Source: Bryopsis sp. KO-2023 (lineage: Eukaryota > Chlorophyta > Ulvophyceae > Bryopsidales > Bryopsidaceae). Taken from it: 64,000 bases of DNA. Location of the stretch: positions 2,546,001-2,610,000 of the forward strand of contig BSYQ01000007.1 in NCBI GenBank assembly GCA_030272585.1. Reading direction: 5' to 3'. Both the position numbers and the translations under genes were made by a program. The notes beneath the pieces were generated by a model. That model was not told where the DNA came from. It saw only the letters and a list, made by a program, of their open reading frames with translations, and did no database searches. Position 1 is the first letter of the stretch; every line of letters starts with the position of its first letter. Positions 54,791-64,000 of the stretch are shown here, in pieces.

Positions 54791-56189
54791 AGGACGTGCC
54801 CAACAACCCTAAGCCGACTATCAGAAGCGGATCTTGACCCGCCGCCAACACCGCTGTCGACAAAGCCGCGCAAGCTCCAGCCGTCGAGATCCCGAAACGG
54901 ACGGACCCACCATGCGACGTCATAAAATTGCCATTCTGACCTGCACAGCCCAGGCGAGAAAAGGAGCATTCGAAAACACTTGGGAGCTGAAACCTTCTTC
55001 TAGCTGGAGTGTCCGAGGATCTGGAGGGCAGTCGAGATCATTCAAACACACAAGCAAAATCAGACTCACCACCGATGTGACATCGAATAAGTTGGGGGTG
55101 GCGATTGGGGTGTCTCGCCCGAGCTCACAACAACAATGTCTACACACGCCAGAAGCCACATAAGCCAGTGAGCCCCACTCCAGCTCGACTGGGAGTCTCG
55201 CCACATCCCAGCCACTCATTGTCCGGGGCTGCCTGGGCGGCCACTGATATAAAGGCATCATGGTTTTTCATTTCTCAAAACAAATATTTAAAATTACTGT
55301 AAGATATCCCGAAAGTATGATTACAGGATGTTCCCCAATCCGTCCTCTCAACTCATATACTTTCTCAATAACTGTCATGTGCCGTTTCAAGTCCACTTTC
55401 CCACTGGCCGTTACATGTACATTTCCCCATCTTTCCCATCTATTCTGACCCTCCTTACATTACTATGGATTTTGAAAAAGTTTAGTAATTTTCTCAAAAA
55501 CTCTTTTAATACTAAATAAAAAGGTGAGCTGCTGTAATTTCAAACCCTGTTGTTAATCGGGCTGTCATTGATCCCACAGTTCCGTCCTCACCACTGAAAG
55601 CCAAAAGGACTGGCAAATTCATTCCTCCATGCAGAGCGCCATCCTTTTATCGGATTCAATTACATTTCCTTTTTGATGAAGGGAACTTTTAACCAGACAG
55701 GTTGCCAGGTTCCTTTTAAGATCATTGCATGTTTCTGTGGGACATTCTGCCCTGTTTGTGGCTGCTCTCCTTTTTCCCTTAGACTAGATCTCACCCAGGG
55801 GGTTTCTAGGAGGGGCATACCACTCCTGAAAACTGCAAGTATCATAAAAGAGTTTTTATCGAATCATGTTCACCCCTCATTCACCCAATCTTGATAATAT
55901 CATAACAAACACAGATGTGAGAGGAACATCGACTATGCTTTGGGGTGGAAAAAAAAGGAATCTACTCATAGAAATTTTTATCCAACAAAGAAATTAGCAT
56001 ACATAAATTGATGATAAATTCACCCACAATTCTACTTGAAGATCAGTTGCATTAACATTTTCTTGAGACATAGGAAAGTTCCAAACACTGGACCCCCCCC
56101 CACACACACACACTTCACGAAACTTTCTGTGTTATCATCTTCCTGAATCGATGCCGTTTCAGTGAAAAAAAAGAATCAATAAATAACAA
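54791..56189. other. GC-rich patch then AT-rich DNA; no gene assigned
   Basis: 54791-55250 is GC-richer and may be more of the RCC1-like relic, but I could not align it. The rest to 56189 has no supported feature apart from a C run and short AC tract near 56094-56113. Confidence 0.35.
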
Positions 56190-56720
56190 GACACCAGTTT
56201 AAAACACTCCTCCAATGATCCATCAGCAACCATACATCGCTCTTTGTCGTCGACATCGATAAAGTCGATTGCGTTCTGAAAACTAAAAAATAAAATCTTT
56301 AAAGTTACAAAAAAAAACCGACTCCTTTCTGTGCCCAAACCCATTGGTAAAGATCTGCAGGTCACCTCGTCATTGTGTGTGAATGACAGGGAGCATTGAT
56401 TCTTGTGTTACGAGCAGGTGAGGCATTCAGCAAATTGGCCATTTTCAGCTCTACATCTGAAGCCTGATCCTGTTAAGCCAGCTTCCCCCCGAGATGGATA
56501 TCCACACAAGTTGTGTGACACAACTCGAAACCAGCTTGCCCTGCGGGATTTTTCAAAACAAACTTGCATTGAAAAGGGGTGCAGAAAAAAACACAAACAT
56601 GCTGAAACAGTTTGTTGGTTACACAGTGGGATCGTTCAGGAGATGCAGCCATTGCCCCACTTTCTTCCATGAGGGCAGGTTTTTGCTCATCAAAAATCTG
56701 GTGGATCTGCTGCACTAAGT
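56190..56720 (-). pseudogene. cysteine-bearing gene family, copy C, decayed
   Basis: A third copy of exons seen at 24.5-25.6 kb. AIDFIDVDDKERCMVADGSL matches the AIDCIDG exon, GFRCRAENGQFAEC the next one, and AASPERSHCVTNKLFQ the third. After QFAEC the copy has lost bases and meets a TAA (AECLTCS then stop), so that exon no longer reads through. It keeps the order and strand of copy A but lies 31 kb away. It is the oldest-looking of the three. Confidence 0.55.
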
Positions 56721-57300
56721 GGAAAAGCACACCAGTGTTTTAGCAGCAACACCTGTCTTCGAGCCTCTGAATTAAAATCACAATTTTTCGAAAAGTCGAC
56801 CGATAGACAGGAAAACCAAGCAACCAGCCTGGTAGGCTTCTCGATTCCAGATTTTTTTCATATATATATTTTTTTCCTGATCGACTCTGCAGGCAATTTT
56901 GGCTGCTGTGTCTGACATGAGTTTTAATTTTCAAACTTTTGGTGAACAAAAGCAGGGGCATCATGGTAGTAGCACTTGATGGAAGGATTGCGCAGAAGAA
57001 ATGCTGTCAATGAAACATTGTTGGGAGTTGCGGTCCAAGTTCGACTCTTGGGGCCCAGCAAAAGCTCCGCAAGCCTTGCAAGGGTGTGGAGTCTCGATTC
57101 TCAAGATGCCTGCTATCATGGTTGAAAATGCTGTCCAGGACTCCATGGGTCTCCGAGATTTAGAAGCAAAGCATTCAGTTTTGGGGAAGGGAAAGAAGCC
57201 AGTGGATGGCATGGAGACAGTGGTGCCCCTTTGGGAGTCAGAGTTGCGTTTTGTGTGTTGCATAGGAGGGAGTCTGGGATAGCCTCTGTTGTAGGGGAGA
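56721..57300. other. unassigned; protein-like minus-strand stretch
   Basis: The minus strand is open at about 56961-57263 and includes STGFFPFPKTECFASKSRRP and RIETPHPCKACGAFAGP. It could be a further exon of the Cys-gene family copy C, but no counterpart is seen in copies A or B. Confidence 0.3.
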
Positions 57301-57610
57301 GAAACAGGGGGAAAAATATTTTTATTTTCATGTATATATATATATGTGTATATATTTTTTGGGGGGGGATCCAGATTCTGTTCAAAGTGCTCTTCTCCCC
57401 CTTTTTTTAGCTTCCAAACTGGATTTTTCTACGATTTCGCAAAAAAATATCTAGTCTTGAGAGTCTTTGCAGGAAAAACAGGAAGATGAAAAAAAAGAGA
57501 CACCAGCACCCAGGATTCCCACACATGCACAACAATGCAACAATTTCCAAATTCCCACATGAATCACATCAAGTGTGTGTTAACAATAAAATAATTTTGT
57601 TTGTTTTTTA

Positions 57611-58070
57611 ACAGAGAATAGAAAATCAAAACCCCCAACCCCCCTCCATGAATAAAAAATCGCAAAACCCTAAAACAGAGAATAGAAAATCAAAACCCCC
57701 AACCCCCCTCCATGAATAAAAAATCGCAAAACCCTAAAACAGAGAATAGAAAATCAAAACCCCCAACCCCCCTCCATGAATAAAAAATCGCAAAACCCTA
57801 AAACAGAGATAGAAAATCAAAACCCCCAACCCCCCTCCATGAATAAAAAATCGCAAAACCCTAAAACAGAGAATAGAAAATCAAAACCCCAAACCCCCCT
57901 CCATGAATAAAAAATCGCAAAACCCTAAAACAGAAAATAGAAAATCAAAAACCCCAACCCCCCTCCATGAATAAAAAATCGCAAAACCCTAAAACAGAGA
58001 ATAGAAAATCAAAACCCCAAACCCCTAACCTCCCTCCATGAATAAAAAATCGCCAACCAATTCACAGGAA
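57611..58070. repeat. seven 63-64 bp tandem repeats
   Basis: Units begin ACAGAGAATAGAAAATCAAA, then a C-rich AACCCCCCTCC block, CATGAATAAAAAATCGC and AAAACCCTAAA. Copies are almost identical except for the last two. Minisatellite; no coding frame is kept. Confidence 0.92.
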
Positions 58071-59640
58071 AAAAAACTCGAAAAAAAGATTTCTTTCTGC
58101 CACCACGCCCATCAAGAACATCGAAATAGCACGAAAAAGAAATTCTGCAGCGTATTAAAAAAAAAATACGGCCCCACACAAATTTCCTTCTAAATTTTTT
58201 TTTTTTTCTGCTTTCGTCTCTCCCAAGAATACTACCACATATACGTAATTTTTTTTTGTTTCTTTTTTTTTTGGGTTTTAATGTTATAATGTTTTTTTTA
58301 TAACATTAAAACTTTTTTTTTTTTTTTGCCTCCCAATGTTTGTCCCCCCCACGAACACTTCTTTTTTTTTTGTCTATAAGCTTTGGTTAAAAGAGTGCCG
58401 GCTGACTGTCGACCGAGTCTTAAAAAGTCATTCCATCAAACCACGAAAAAAACTCCAGAAATATTCCGACCCTCAAAAATCCAGCACACCTTGATTCCCC
58501 TTGAAAACAAAAAAAATATTTATATATAGATATGTATATAATGTTTTTTTTTTTTTTTTCCCCCACCTCCAGACAATGAATTTTGCGTGGAGAGGTGAGA
58601 ATAAAGAGCAAACAGAAAAAAAAGGGGGTAAAAAACACCCAAAAAAAACGTGGGGGAAAAAGGACAACAGAAATATTCCAATTTTTCTTCTCTTCAATGA
58701 CCCGAATCCTGAAATTTCCTATTGTGAATACCCCACCCACCCATCCGTTTTTTTCCTCCTTTTTCTGTTTTTTTTTTTTTTTTAATTTTAAATCTCTTTT
58801 ATCCACCAACCCCAACTCAAAGCTGAAGTCGAGTCATATTTTCTTCTCAAGGTGTGTGGGAAAACGACGTTTGCGTCCGCTCAAAACAAAGTTGCTCTGG
58901 TTCGACTGGTCAGCCAAATATATACAGGCAAATCCACTAGGAAACCCTTTCGTTGCGATTCTTTTTTTTTTCAAATTTCATAATGTGCATCTCCCCTTTT
59001 TTTTTCCCTTGTTCAACTGATTCTTTTTTTTTTTTTTTTTCGTTGTTTTGCATTTCCATTGGTTCCCCAAAAAAAAATGAATACATGAAAATATTCATTT
59101 TTTCAGCTGACCTCACACACCCGCCAAAAACAAAGAAAAGCAACGAGGAAAAAATTTGACAAAAAAGCTCCCCTTGCTTTTTTCTCCCGCAAATCACAAC
59201 ACCAAATAAAGATTTCCTATCAACAGGAAACCCTTCTTGAAGAAAACCTACTACACGGAAAACTTCCATTTTCATGTGTTGCATATTCTTCTCTTTTTTC
59301 CCTCCCCCACCTCCCTTCCCTTTTTTTCCTTGGTTCATATTATCCAAATCCAATAAAGAAAAAAAAACAGGAAAAACAAACACCCCTCCCTTGTTAAGGG
59401 ATATCATTGGAACGCCGCCAAGAAAAGGGAAAAACCAGGGATGGGGTAAAGAGGAAAAATAAAACAAGAAAAAGAAAAACACAACACGAAAACGATGTCT
59501 GTTCCCAGCGAGGTTCTCTGCTCGTAAAAATTTCTTTCAAGGCAAGATTAAAAAAAACAAAAACAAAGAAAAAAAAAATATAAAAAAACCCTGCACATAT
59601 TGACAGTTGTGTGATTAACTTTTCCCCAGAATTGCTACAG
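58071..59640. other. T-rich noncoding DNA
   Basis: Long T and A runs, TATA tracts and Lys- or Phe-rich open frames that are compositional. A 14-bp inverted repeat lies at 58275-58312. No gene is supported. Confidence 0.5.
58275..58312. repeat. 14-bp inverted repeat with T-rich loop
   Basis: GTTTTAATGTTATA, ten loop bases, then its exact reverse complement. AT-rich, within poly-T DNA. Confidence 0.7.
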
Positions 59641-59683
59641 AGGTGTGACAGTTTTCTTTGTGGTAGTGGAAGTGGGGGAACAG

Positions 59684-59748
59684 TGGGGTTCGAACTCGTG
59701 ATCTCCGGATCGCGAGTCTTTCTATTTTTCGTCCTAACCGCTCGGCTG
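59684..59748 (-). other. tRNA-like sequence in element leader
   Basis: On the minus strand, an A-box match GCCGAGCGGTTAGG is followed about 35 bases later by a B-box match, GAGTTCGAACCCC. The arms do not close into a full cloverleaf, so it is tRNA-derived. It may be part of the LTR or an older SINE beside it. Confidence 0.5.
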
Positions 59749-59828
59749 AGTGGTAGTTGGTGACGGTTAGTTGGGTGACTGACCGATCATAGTGGGACAA
59801 TTGTGTGAATGTGTGAAAGAGTGAGAGG

Positions 59829-59895
59829 TGGTTCCGGGGAGGATTCGAACCTCCGCCGTAACCGTAACTGGACTTTGACCGGTCCGCACTACAAG
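59829..59895 (-). other. second tRNA-like sequence / candidate primer-binding region
   Basis: On the minus strand, TTGTAGTGCGG (A-box-like) and GAGGTTCGAATCCTC (B box inside a 5-bp T stem) are followed by CCGGAACCA. Read on the plus strand the right part begins TGG and could prime reverse transcription. The two readings are not exclusive. Confidence 0.45.
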
Positions 59896-60056
59896 AGTAG
59901 TGTGGTGGTGGACTCGGTGTTCTTTGTAAAGTTCCTTTGTCTTATACCACTCCCGTGTCTTACAAGTGGTTTCGGAGCGAAAAGTGTACGGAGCTACACC
60001 GAACGATTGGGCGGCCTGTAGAAGTGGGTTCATCGTAAAGACCGGGGGGAACCAGA

Positions 60057-61622
60057 ATGTCGGCGGAGGACATGAACAACGTGTTGGAGTCGGTGGCGGC
60101 ACTGAAAGCCGGTTGCAAAGCACTGGAAGACCGACTAGGGGAACTCGAAGGGTTGGAGATAAAGACAGAAATTGCAAACATCCACAAAGCAGGACAGAAC
60201 GTGGAGAAGCTGGTGAATAAGCATGGCGACGAGTTCGCAAAGGTTCACAAGGCAGGCTTGGCAGTCGAAAAGCTGGCGAATAAACATGGAGAGTCCTTAC
60301 AGAAACTGTCGACGGCAGTCGGCAAGCTTGATGAAGCGGGAGCCGGGCTACAGGATAAAGTCAAAACTGTAAAGGAGAAAGTCGCCGAGCTTAGAACTAC
60401 GAACGAAACCAGACATGTCGAGACGACCGGGAAACTGGAACTGCTGGAAAAATCGGCGGGTGACGTCCGAGCCGACATGCTGAAAGTTCGACAAGCGGGC
60501 ACAAAACTGGAACAGAAACTGTCGAAAGTGAACCTCGACAGCCAAGCAAACCACCAAAAGCTAATGCAGAAGCTGGACGAACTAACGTTGAGCCAAACCC
60601 TACGAGAAACTCAGGCGATGGAGTTTCGGACGGATACGGACGCAAAGATCTCTACTCTGGTGGCTACTATGACGGAACTAACTGAGCAGCAGTCGACGGC
60701 GCAGTCGGCTGTGGGCATTAACTTGGAGGCTGGGTCAAGCATGCACAAAAAACTACTGGAACTGCAAGAGCAGATGGCAACCCAGAAGAGCGACCTCCAA
60801 GCATCGTTACTGGCAGCGAAATACGAACTGGAGGAAAAGTTCCGACAAACGAGAGGAACGAGTGGAGTGACGAGTGGAGGCTATGCAGGACCGTCTATAC
60901 CAGAGGTGTGGAACTTCGCGCCTATCCGGCTGGGGAATCCTCCTCAGTTCTTTGGGAAAACAGGAGAGGGAGCATCCGACTGGGTGGAGAGTATGGAGAC
61001 GTATTTTGTGGCGTCTGGATGTCCAGTGAATAAGAGGGCGTTACTGGCGTCGACGGTGTTGAGAGGAGCGGCGCAGGAATGGTTTACAGTAAAGAAAGCG
61101 TCCAACCCGGACGTGTTGGCGAGCTGGGAGACTCTGGGGCAGGAGATTATCGAATACTTCGACCCCTTTGACAAAGCAGAAACAGCCAGAGACCAACTGT
61201 TCCGGCTATCACACAAGAAAGGAACGCTAAGGGAGCATATCGCTTTGTTTGCCAAACTCCTGCTGAAGACTCCCACCATGAGCACCGAAGACAAGGTGCA
61301 TCTATTTACGCACTCTCTGCAGGCGAAGATAAAATCCCATGTTTTCCTAAACCGTCCCCACACATTTGATGAAGCTGTTCAGCTGGCACTGCAAGCAGAT
61401 CGGGCTGCAGGCCGAGCAGGAAACGAACAGACACCCTGGTACCAAAAGCAGAACCGCCAGTATGATGACAAAATGGAAATAGGCGCAGTGTCTGGAGAAA
61501 AGTGGAACAAGTCGGCGCCCAAGAAAGGGAAATGTCATAACTGCGGAAAGTTCGGGCATTTTGCGAGAGAATGTCGATCGAAGAACAAGGGTGGCCAGAA
61601 CAAGTCATCGGGAAACGAGTAG
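60057..61622 (+). CDS. Gag of the second Gypsy element (521 codons)
   Basis: It begins MSAEDMNNVLESVAALKAGC. Roughly the first 280 residues are a long coiled-coil region with repeated HKAGxxVEKLxNKHG-like units. A retrotransposon gag domain follows (about 300-450: FFGKTGEGASDWVESMETYF, EWFTVKKASNPDVLASWETL, GTLREHIALFAKLL). A zinc knuckle, CHNCGKFGHFAREC, lies at about 493-506. The frame ends in TAG just after a GGGAAAC heptamer. Confidence 0.9.
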   Translation: MSAEDMNNVLESVAALKAGCKALEDRLGELEGLEIKTEIANIHKAGQNVEKLVNKHGDEFAKVHKAGLAVEKLANKHGESLQKLSTAVGKLDEAGAGLQDKVKTVKEKVAELRTTNETRHVETTGKLELLEKSAGDVRADMLKVRQAGTKLEQKLSKVNLDSQANHQKLMQKLDELTLSQTLRETQAMEFRTDTDAKISTLVATMTELTEQQSTAQSAVGINLEAGSSMHKKLLELQEQMATQKSDLQASLLAAKYELEEKFRQTRGTSGVTSGGYAGPSIPEVWNFAPIRLGNPPQFFGKTGEGASDWVESMETYFVASGCPVNKRALLASTVLRGAAQEWFTVKKASNPDVLASWETLGQEIIEYFDPFDKAETARDQLFRLSHKKGTLREHIALFAKLLLKTPTMSTEDKVHLFTHSLQAKIKSHVFLNRPHTFDEAVQLALQADRAAGRAGNEQTPWYQKQNRQYDDKMEIGAVSGEKWNKSAPKKGKCHNCGKFGHFARECRSKNKGGQNKSSGNE

Positions 61623-64000
61623 GGCCTCCCTGGACCAGGCCAGGAGGGGCGTCAAAGAAACCTGGACATGCAAATGTGATGTCGGAAATGTCGTCAGGAA
61701 GTCGTCAGAATGGTTCTCAAGACAAGGATGGAATGAATGAAAATCAGAGGATTGTCAGTGATGGGAAGGTGTTAGTGATCGATAAGGTTGGAGTGGAGAC
61801 ATCTAAAGGATCTCCTGGGAATGGTGCCCAGGCAAATGCAGGATCCAGATGTAATACTTCTTCATCTTATGGGAGAAGGTTTGGGGGAGGGAAGCTTGCC
61901 AGATCCAGTACCTCAGATTCGAGGGCTGGCAAAGGGGATCCGGACAGCATCAATGCTCAGGGATCCATCCCCACAGTGTTGGGACAATCAATACAGAAAA
62001 CCCCTGAGAAGGAAGGGATAACAAAGGACAGAGTACAGTCCTCCCCTTCTAAAGGATCAGTGGAGGTGCAGACACAGATACAGAGACTCAGGGAATCCAC
62101 ATCTAAGCCCAGAGAGGTCCTCACAGCCTCAGGAGTATGGAAATCCACACAGGCAACAGGGGATTCACAAGGGGGTCATGGGATTCACAAGAAAGTCAGA
62201 TTCTCACCACCAGCTGAGACACATTGTCCAACACCAAGCCAGGAAACAGTGGAAAACATGATGACAGGGAAATTGGGATCAGTAGGTCAAGGAGACCTGG
62301 GATCTACCCTGCTATATGTGCCAGGAAAGTTGCAAAAACAAACAGTCAAATGTCTCATAGACAGTGGAGCCACAGGGGACTTCATGGATGTCCAAACAGC
62401 CCAGGAAAATGCCTTGAAAATCATCAAGGATGCACATCTATCAGTGGAACTGGCAGATGGTTCCAGATTGCTACTCAAACAACAGGCACTGGTCAGGATA
62501 AGGATGGGTCCTTGGGTGATAAAGAGGATCTTCTGGATGGTACCAAATCTGAAGCACAAGGTCATTTTGGGAAAGGCCTGGTTGGTTGATCACAATCCAC
62601 ACATCAACTGGAGAAGTCATGTGATAACCATTTGCAGACCTAACAAAGCCCCAATTAAGTTGCAAGGATTCCATCCAAAGGTGGCAACAACCCAGGATCC
62701 ACAGGAGATAAACTTACTCTCAGCCAGTGAGGCCAAGAAATGTCTGAAGAACAGGAATGGGGAAGCATATCTGGTGCTGGTCAGGAAAGCTCAGGATCCT
62801 CAAGCATCTGGGGAAATCAATGCAGCTAAACAGATCAGGAATCCTGGTGAATCCATGGAAGTCAAGGGTACTGAGGATGGTACAGATGCAAATTTCAAAA
62901 GCATGGTGGATGGACTGGATGATGAGCTACATGAGCTGAAGGATGTCCTTAATGCATACAAGGATGTCTTTCCTATGGATCTGCCAAATCATCTACCACC
63001 TCACAGACCCTGGGACATGAAGATCCCATTGAAAGATGGTACAAAACCAATCTTTGGCCCATTGTATAAACAATCCCCAAAAGAATTAGATGCTCTCAGA
63101 GAGCAATTGGATTATTTGCTGGAGAAAGGGATGATCAGACCAAGTCACAGCACATTTGGTGCACCTGTGCTCTTTGTCCCAAAACCTGGAGGGGCATTGA
63201 GATTCTGTGTAGACTACAGAGCTCTGAATAGGGCAACCAAGGTCACACAGTTTCCTATACCCAGAATGGATGAGATGCTGGACAGACTCAACCATGCAAG
63301 GTACTTCAGCAAAGTGGATCTAAGGGCAGGATTTTGGCAGTTGAGGATGGCTCCAGGGGAGGAAGGAAAGACTTCATTCAGAACAAAGTATGGACAGTTT
63401 GAATTTTTGGTGATGCCAATGGGCCTGAGTGGATCTCCTGGACATTTTATGTCCATGATGAATGAGATCCTGGCTCCATATATTGATAAATTTGTCCAAG
63501 TCTTTTTGGATGACATCCTGATATATTCATCCACTCCTGAAGAGCATGCCAGACACATGAAGCTGGTACTGGAGGCCCTCAGGAAACATCAACTATATGC
63601 CAAGTTGGTCAAGTCTGCAGTAGGGAAAAAAGAAGTGGATTTTCTGGGAACTTGGGTTACACATCAAGGAGTGCAGCCAATGGCTGACAAGCTGGATGCA
63701 ATCAAGCAGTGGCCCACACCATCCAATGTGCATGATGTCAGGAGTTTCCTGGGATTATGTTGTTTCTACAGAAGATTTGTAGCCAATTTCAGTGGCAAGG
63801 CTGCAGCATTGACCAACCTGACCAAAGGAAATCAACATTTCATATGGGGAGAAGAGGAGAAGCAGGCATTTGAGGATCTCAAAGATGCATTATGCTCTGC
63901 ACCTGTCCTGATACATCCTAGGGAAGATTGGCCCTGGATTGTGGCTACAGATGGCAGCCAATCAGGAGTGGGGGGAGTACTGATGCAGGAGGGACCAGAT
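61541..64000 (+). CDS. Pol of the second Gypsy element (partial at window edge)
   Basis: In the -1 frame relative to gag, open to the window end. After a linker of about 250 codons it carries the retropepsin motif CLIDSGATGDFMD. RT follows with ALRFCVDYRALNRATK, FPIPRMDEMLDRL, YFSKVDLRAGFWQL and the active site VFLDDILIYS. Then come FLGLCCFYRRFVANFSG and the start of RNase H, WIVATDGSQSGVGGVL, at the edge. Integrase and the 3' LTR must lie outside. The order is that of Ty3/Gypsy. Confidence 0.9.
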   Translation, partial: MRKVRAFCERMSIEEQGWPEQVIGKRVGPPWTRPGGASKKPGHANVMSEMSSGSRQNGSQDKDGMNENQRIVSDGKVLVIDKVGVETSKGSPGNGAQANAGSRCNTSSSYGRRFGGGKLARSSTSDSRAGKGDPDSINAQGSIPTVLGQSIQKTPEKEGITKDRVQSSPSKGSVEVQTQIQRLRESTSKPREVLTASGVWKSTQATGDSQGGHGIHKKVRFSPPAETHCPTPSQETVENMMTGKLGSVGQGDLGSTLLYVPGKLQKQTVKCLIDSGATGDFMDVQTAQENALKIIKDAHLSVELADGSRLLLKQQALVRIRMGPWVIKRIFWMVPNLKHKVILGKAWLVDHNPHINWRSHVITICRPNKAPIKLQGFHPKVATTQDPQEINLLSASEAKKCLKNRNGEAYLVLVRKAQDPQASGEINAAKQIRNPGESMEVKGTEDGTDANFKSMVDGLDDELHELKDVLNAYKDVFPMDLPNHLPPHRPWDMKIPLKDGTKPIFGPLYKQSPKELDALREQLDYLLEKGMIRPSHSTFGAPVLFVPKPGGALRFCVDYRALNRATKVTQFPIPRMDEMLDRLNHARYFSKVDLRAGFWQLRMAPGEEGKTSFRTKYGQFEFLVMPMGLSGSPGHFMSMMNEILAPYIDKFVQVFLDDILIYSSTPEEHARHMKLVLEALRKHQLYAKLVKSAVGKKEVDFLGTWVTHQGVQPMADKLDAIKQWPTPSNVHDVRSFLGLCCFYRRFVANFSGKAAALTNLTKGNQHFIWGEEEKQAFEDLKDALCSAPVLIHPREDWPWIVATDGSQSGVGGVLMQEGPD
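61610..61660 (+). promoter_or_regulatory. candidate -1 ribosomal frameshift site between gag and pol
   Basis: GGGAAAC at 61610-61616 fits the X-XXY-YYZ pattern in the gag frame, two codons before the gag stop. The pol frame is the -1 frame and is already open here (overlap about 80 bases). A GC-rich inverted repeat (GCCTCCCTGG ... CCAGGAGG) begins about ten bases later and could form the usual downstream stem. Programmed -1 shifting is known for retroviral and LTR-element gag-pol. Confidence 0.6.

Larger units (their letters stand above)
59640..64000 (+). mobile_element. second Gypsy-like LTR element, runs off the window
   Basis: A plus-strand element with a leader region (about 59640-60056), gag and pol up to and beyond the window edge. 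The 5' LTR edge cannot be fixed because the other LTR is outside. A TGGTTCCGGGGAGGATTCGA stretch at 59829 is complementary to a tRNA 3' end including the T arm and is a possible primer-binding site. The gag-protease-RT-RNase H order and the RT motifs place it in Ty3/Gypsy. It is a different lineage from the 41-54 kb element, with a long coiled-coil gag. Inside the window it looks whole. Confidence 0.85.

Noticed and set aside
57010-57060. tRNA-like T-arm (CCAAGTTCGACTCTTGG)
   Set aside because: The A box and other arms are missing; a single short stem is not enough for a tRNA call.
57611-58070. Possible internal telomeric tract because of AAACCCTAAA
   Set aside because: The CCCTAAA motif occurs once per 63-bp unit and is never in tandem, so this is a minisatellite, not telomere repeat.
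58937-59482. 181-codon minus-strand frame
   Set aside because: Composition is Phe/Lys/Gly low-complexity from T and A runs; no domain, no splice support.

Overview
The window is nuclear DNA of an intron-rich, repeat-rich eukaryote. Coding sequence is mostly scattered as exons of 40-640 bases with GT donors (often GTAAG or GTGAG) and pyrimidine-led AG acceptors, so few genes appear as long open frames. A decayed fragment of a light-dependent protochlorophyllide oxidoreductase, with RCC1-like and poly(A)-binding-protein-like fragments, points to a photosynthetic protist or alga. I cannot fix the lineage from this window.

Layout. 0-6.6 kb: isolated minus-strand exons, several present twice. 6.6-13 kb: little recognisable. 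13.1-13.7 kb: plus-strand poly(A)-binding-protein-like RRM pseudogene. 14.1-16.5 kb: tandem repeats, including a four-copy array that keeps a short reading frame. 16.9-21 kb: an eight-exon minus-strand gene for a Gly/Asn/Ser-repeat protein with a basic, nuclear-type tail. 22-28.6 kb: a tRNA-derived repeat and two neighbouring copies of a cysteine-bearing gene (a third, decayed copy lies at 56.2 kb). 29.1 kb: the protochlorophyllide oxidoreductase relic. 30.8-31.7 kb: ends of two unidentified genes, one per strand.

The most informative locus is 33.97-40.9 kb (minus strand): sixteen phase-compatible exons, plus a probable first exon at 53.76-53.89 kb, encoding a protein of about 1,200 residues. 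It is assembled from three partial modules of the succinyl-CoA ligase alpha subunit, a coiled-coil N-terminal region and unfamiliar linker exons. The phosphohistidine site is not recognisable, so it is probably a pseudoenzyme.

A 12.8-kb Ty3/Gypsy LTR element (40,936-53,696; ATAAC target duplication) lies in what I infer to be intron 1 of that gene, in the same orientation. It has gag-protease, RT-RNase H and integrase regions and three unfamiliar accessory frames, and carries a nested 465-bp hAT-type MITE with an 8-bp target duplication and a tRNA-like core. A second Gypsy-like element starts near 59.6 kb and runs off the right end; its gag and pol overlap at a GGGAAAC heptamer typical of -1 frameshifting. 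Between the two elements lie an RCC1-like relic, the decayed cysteine-gene copy, a 63-bp minisatellite and T-rich DNA.
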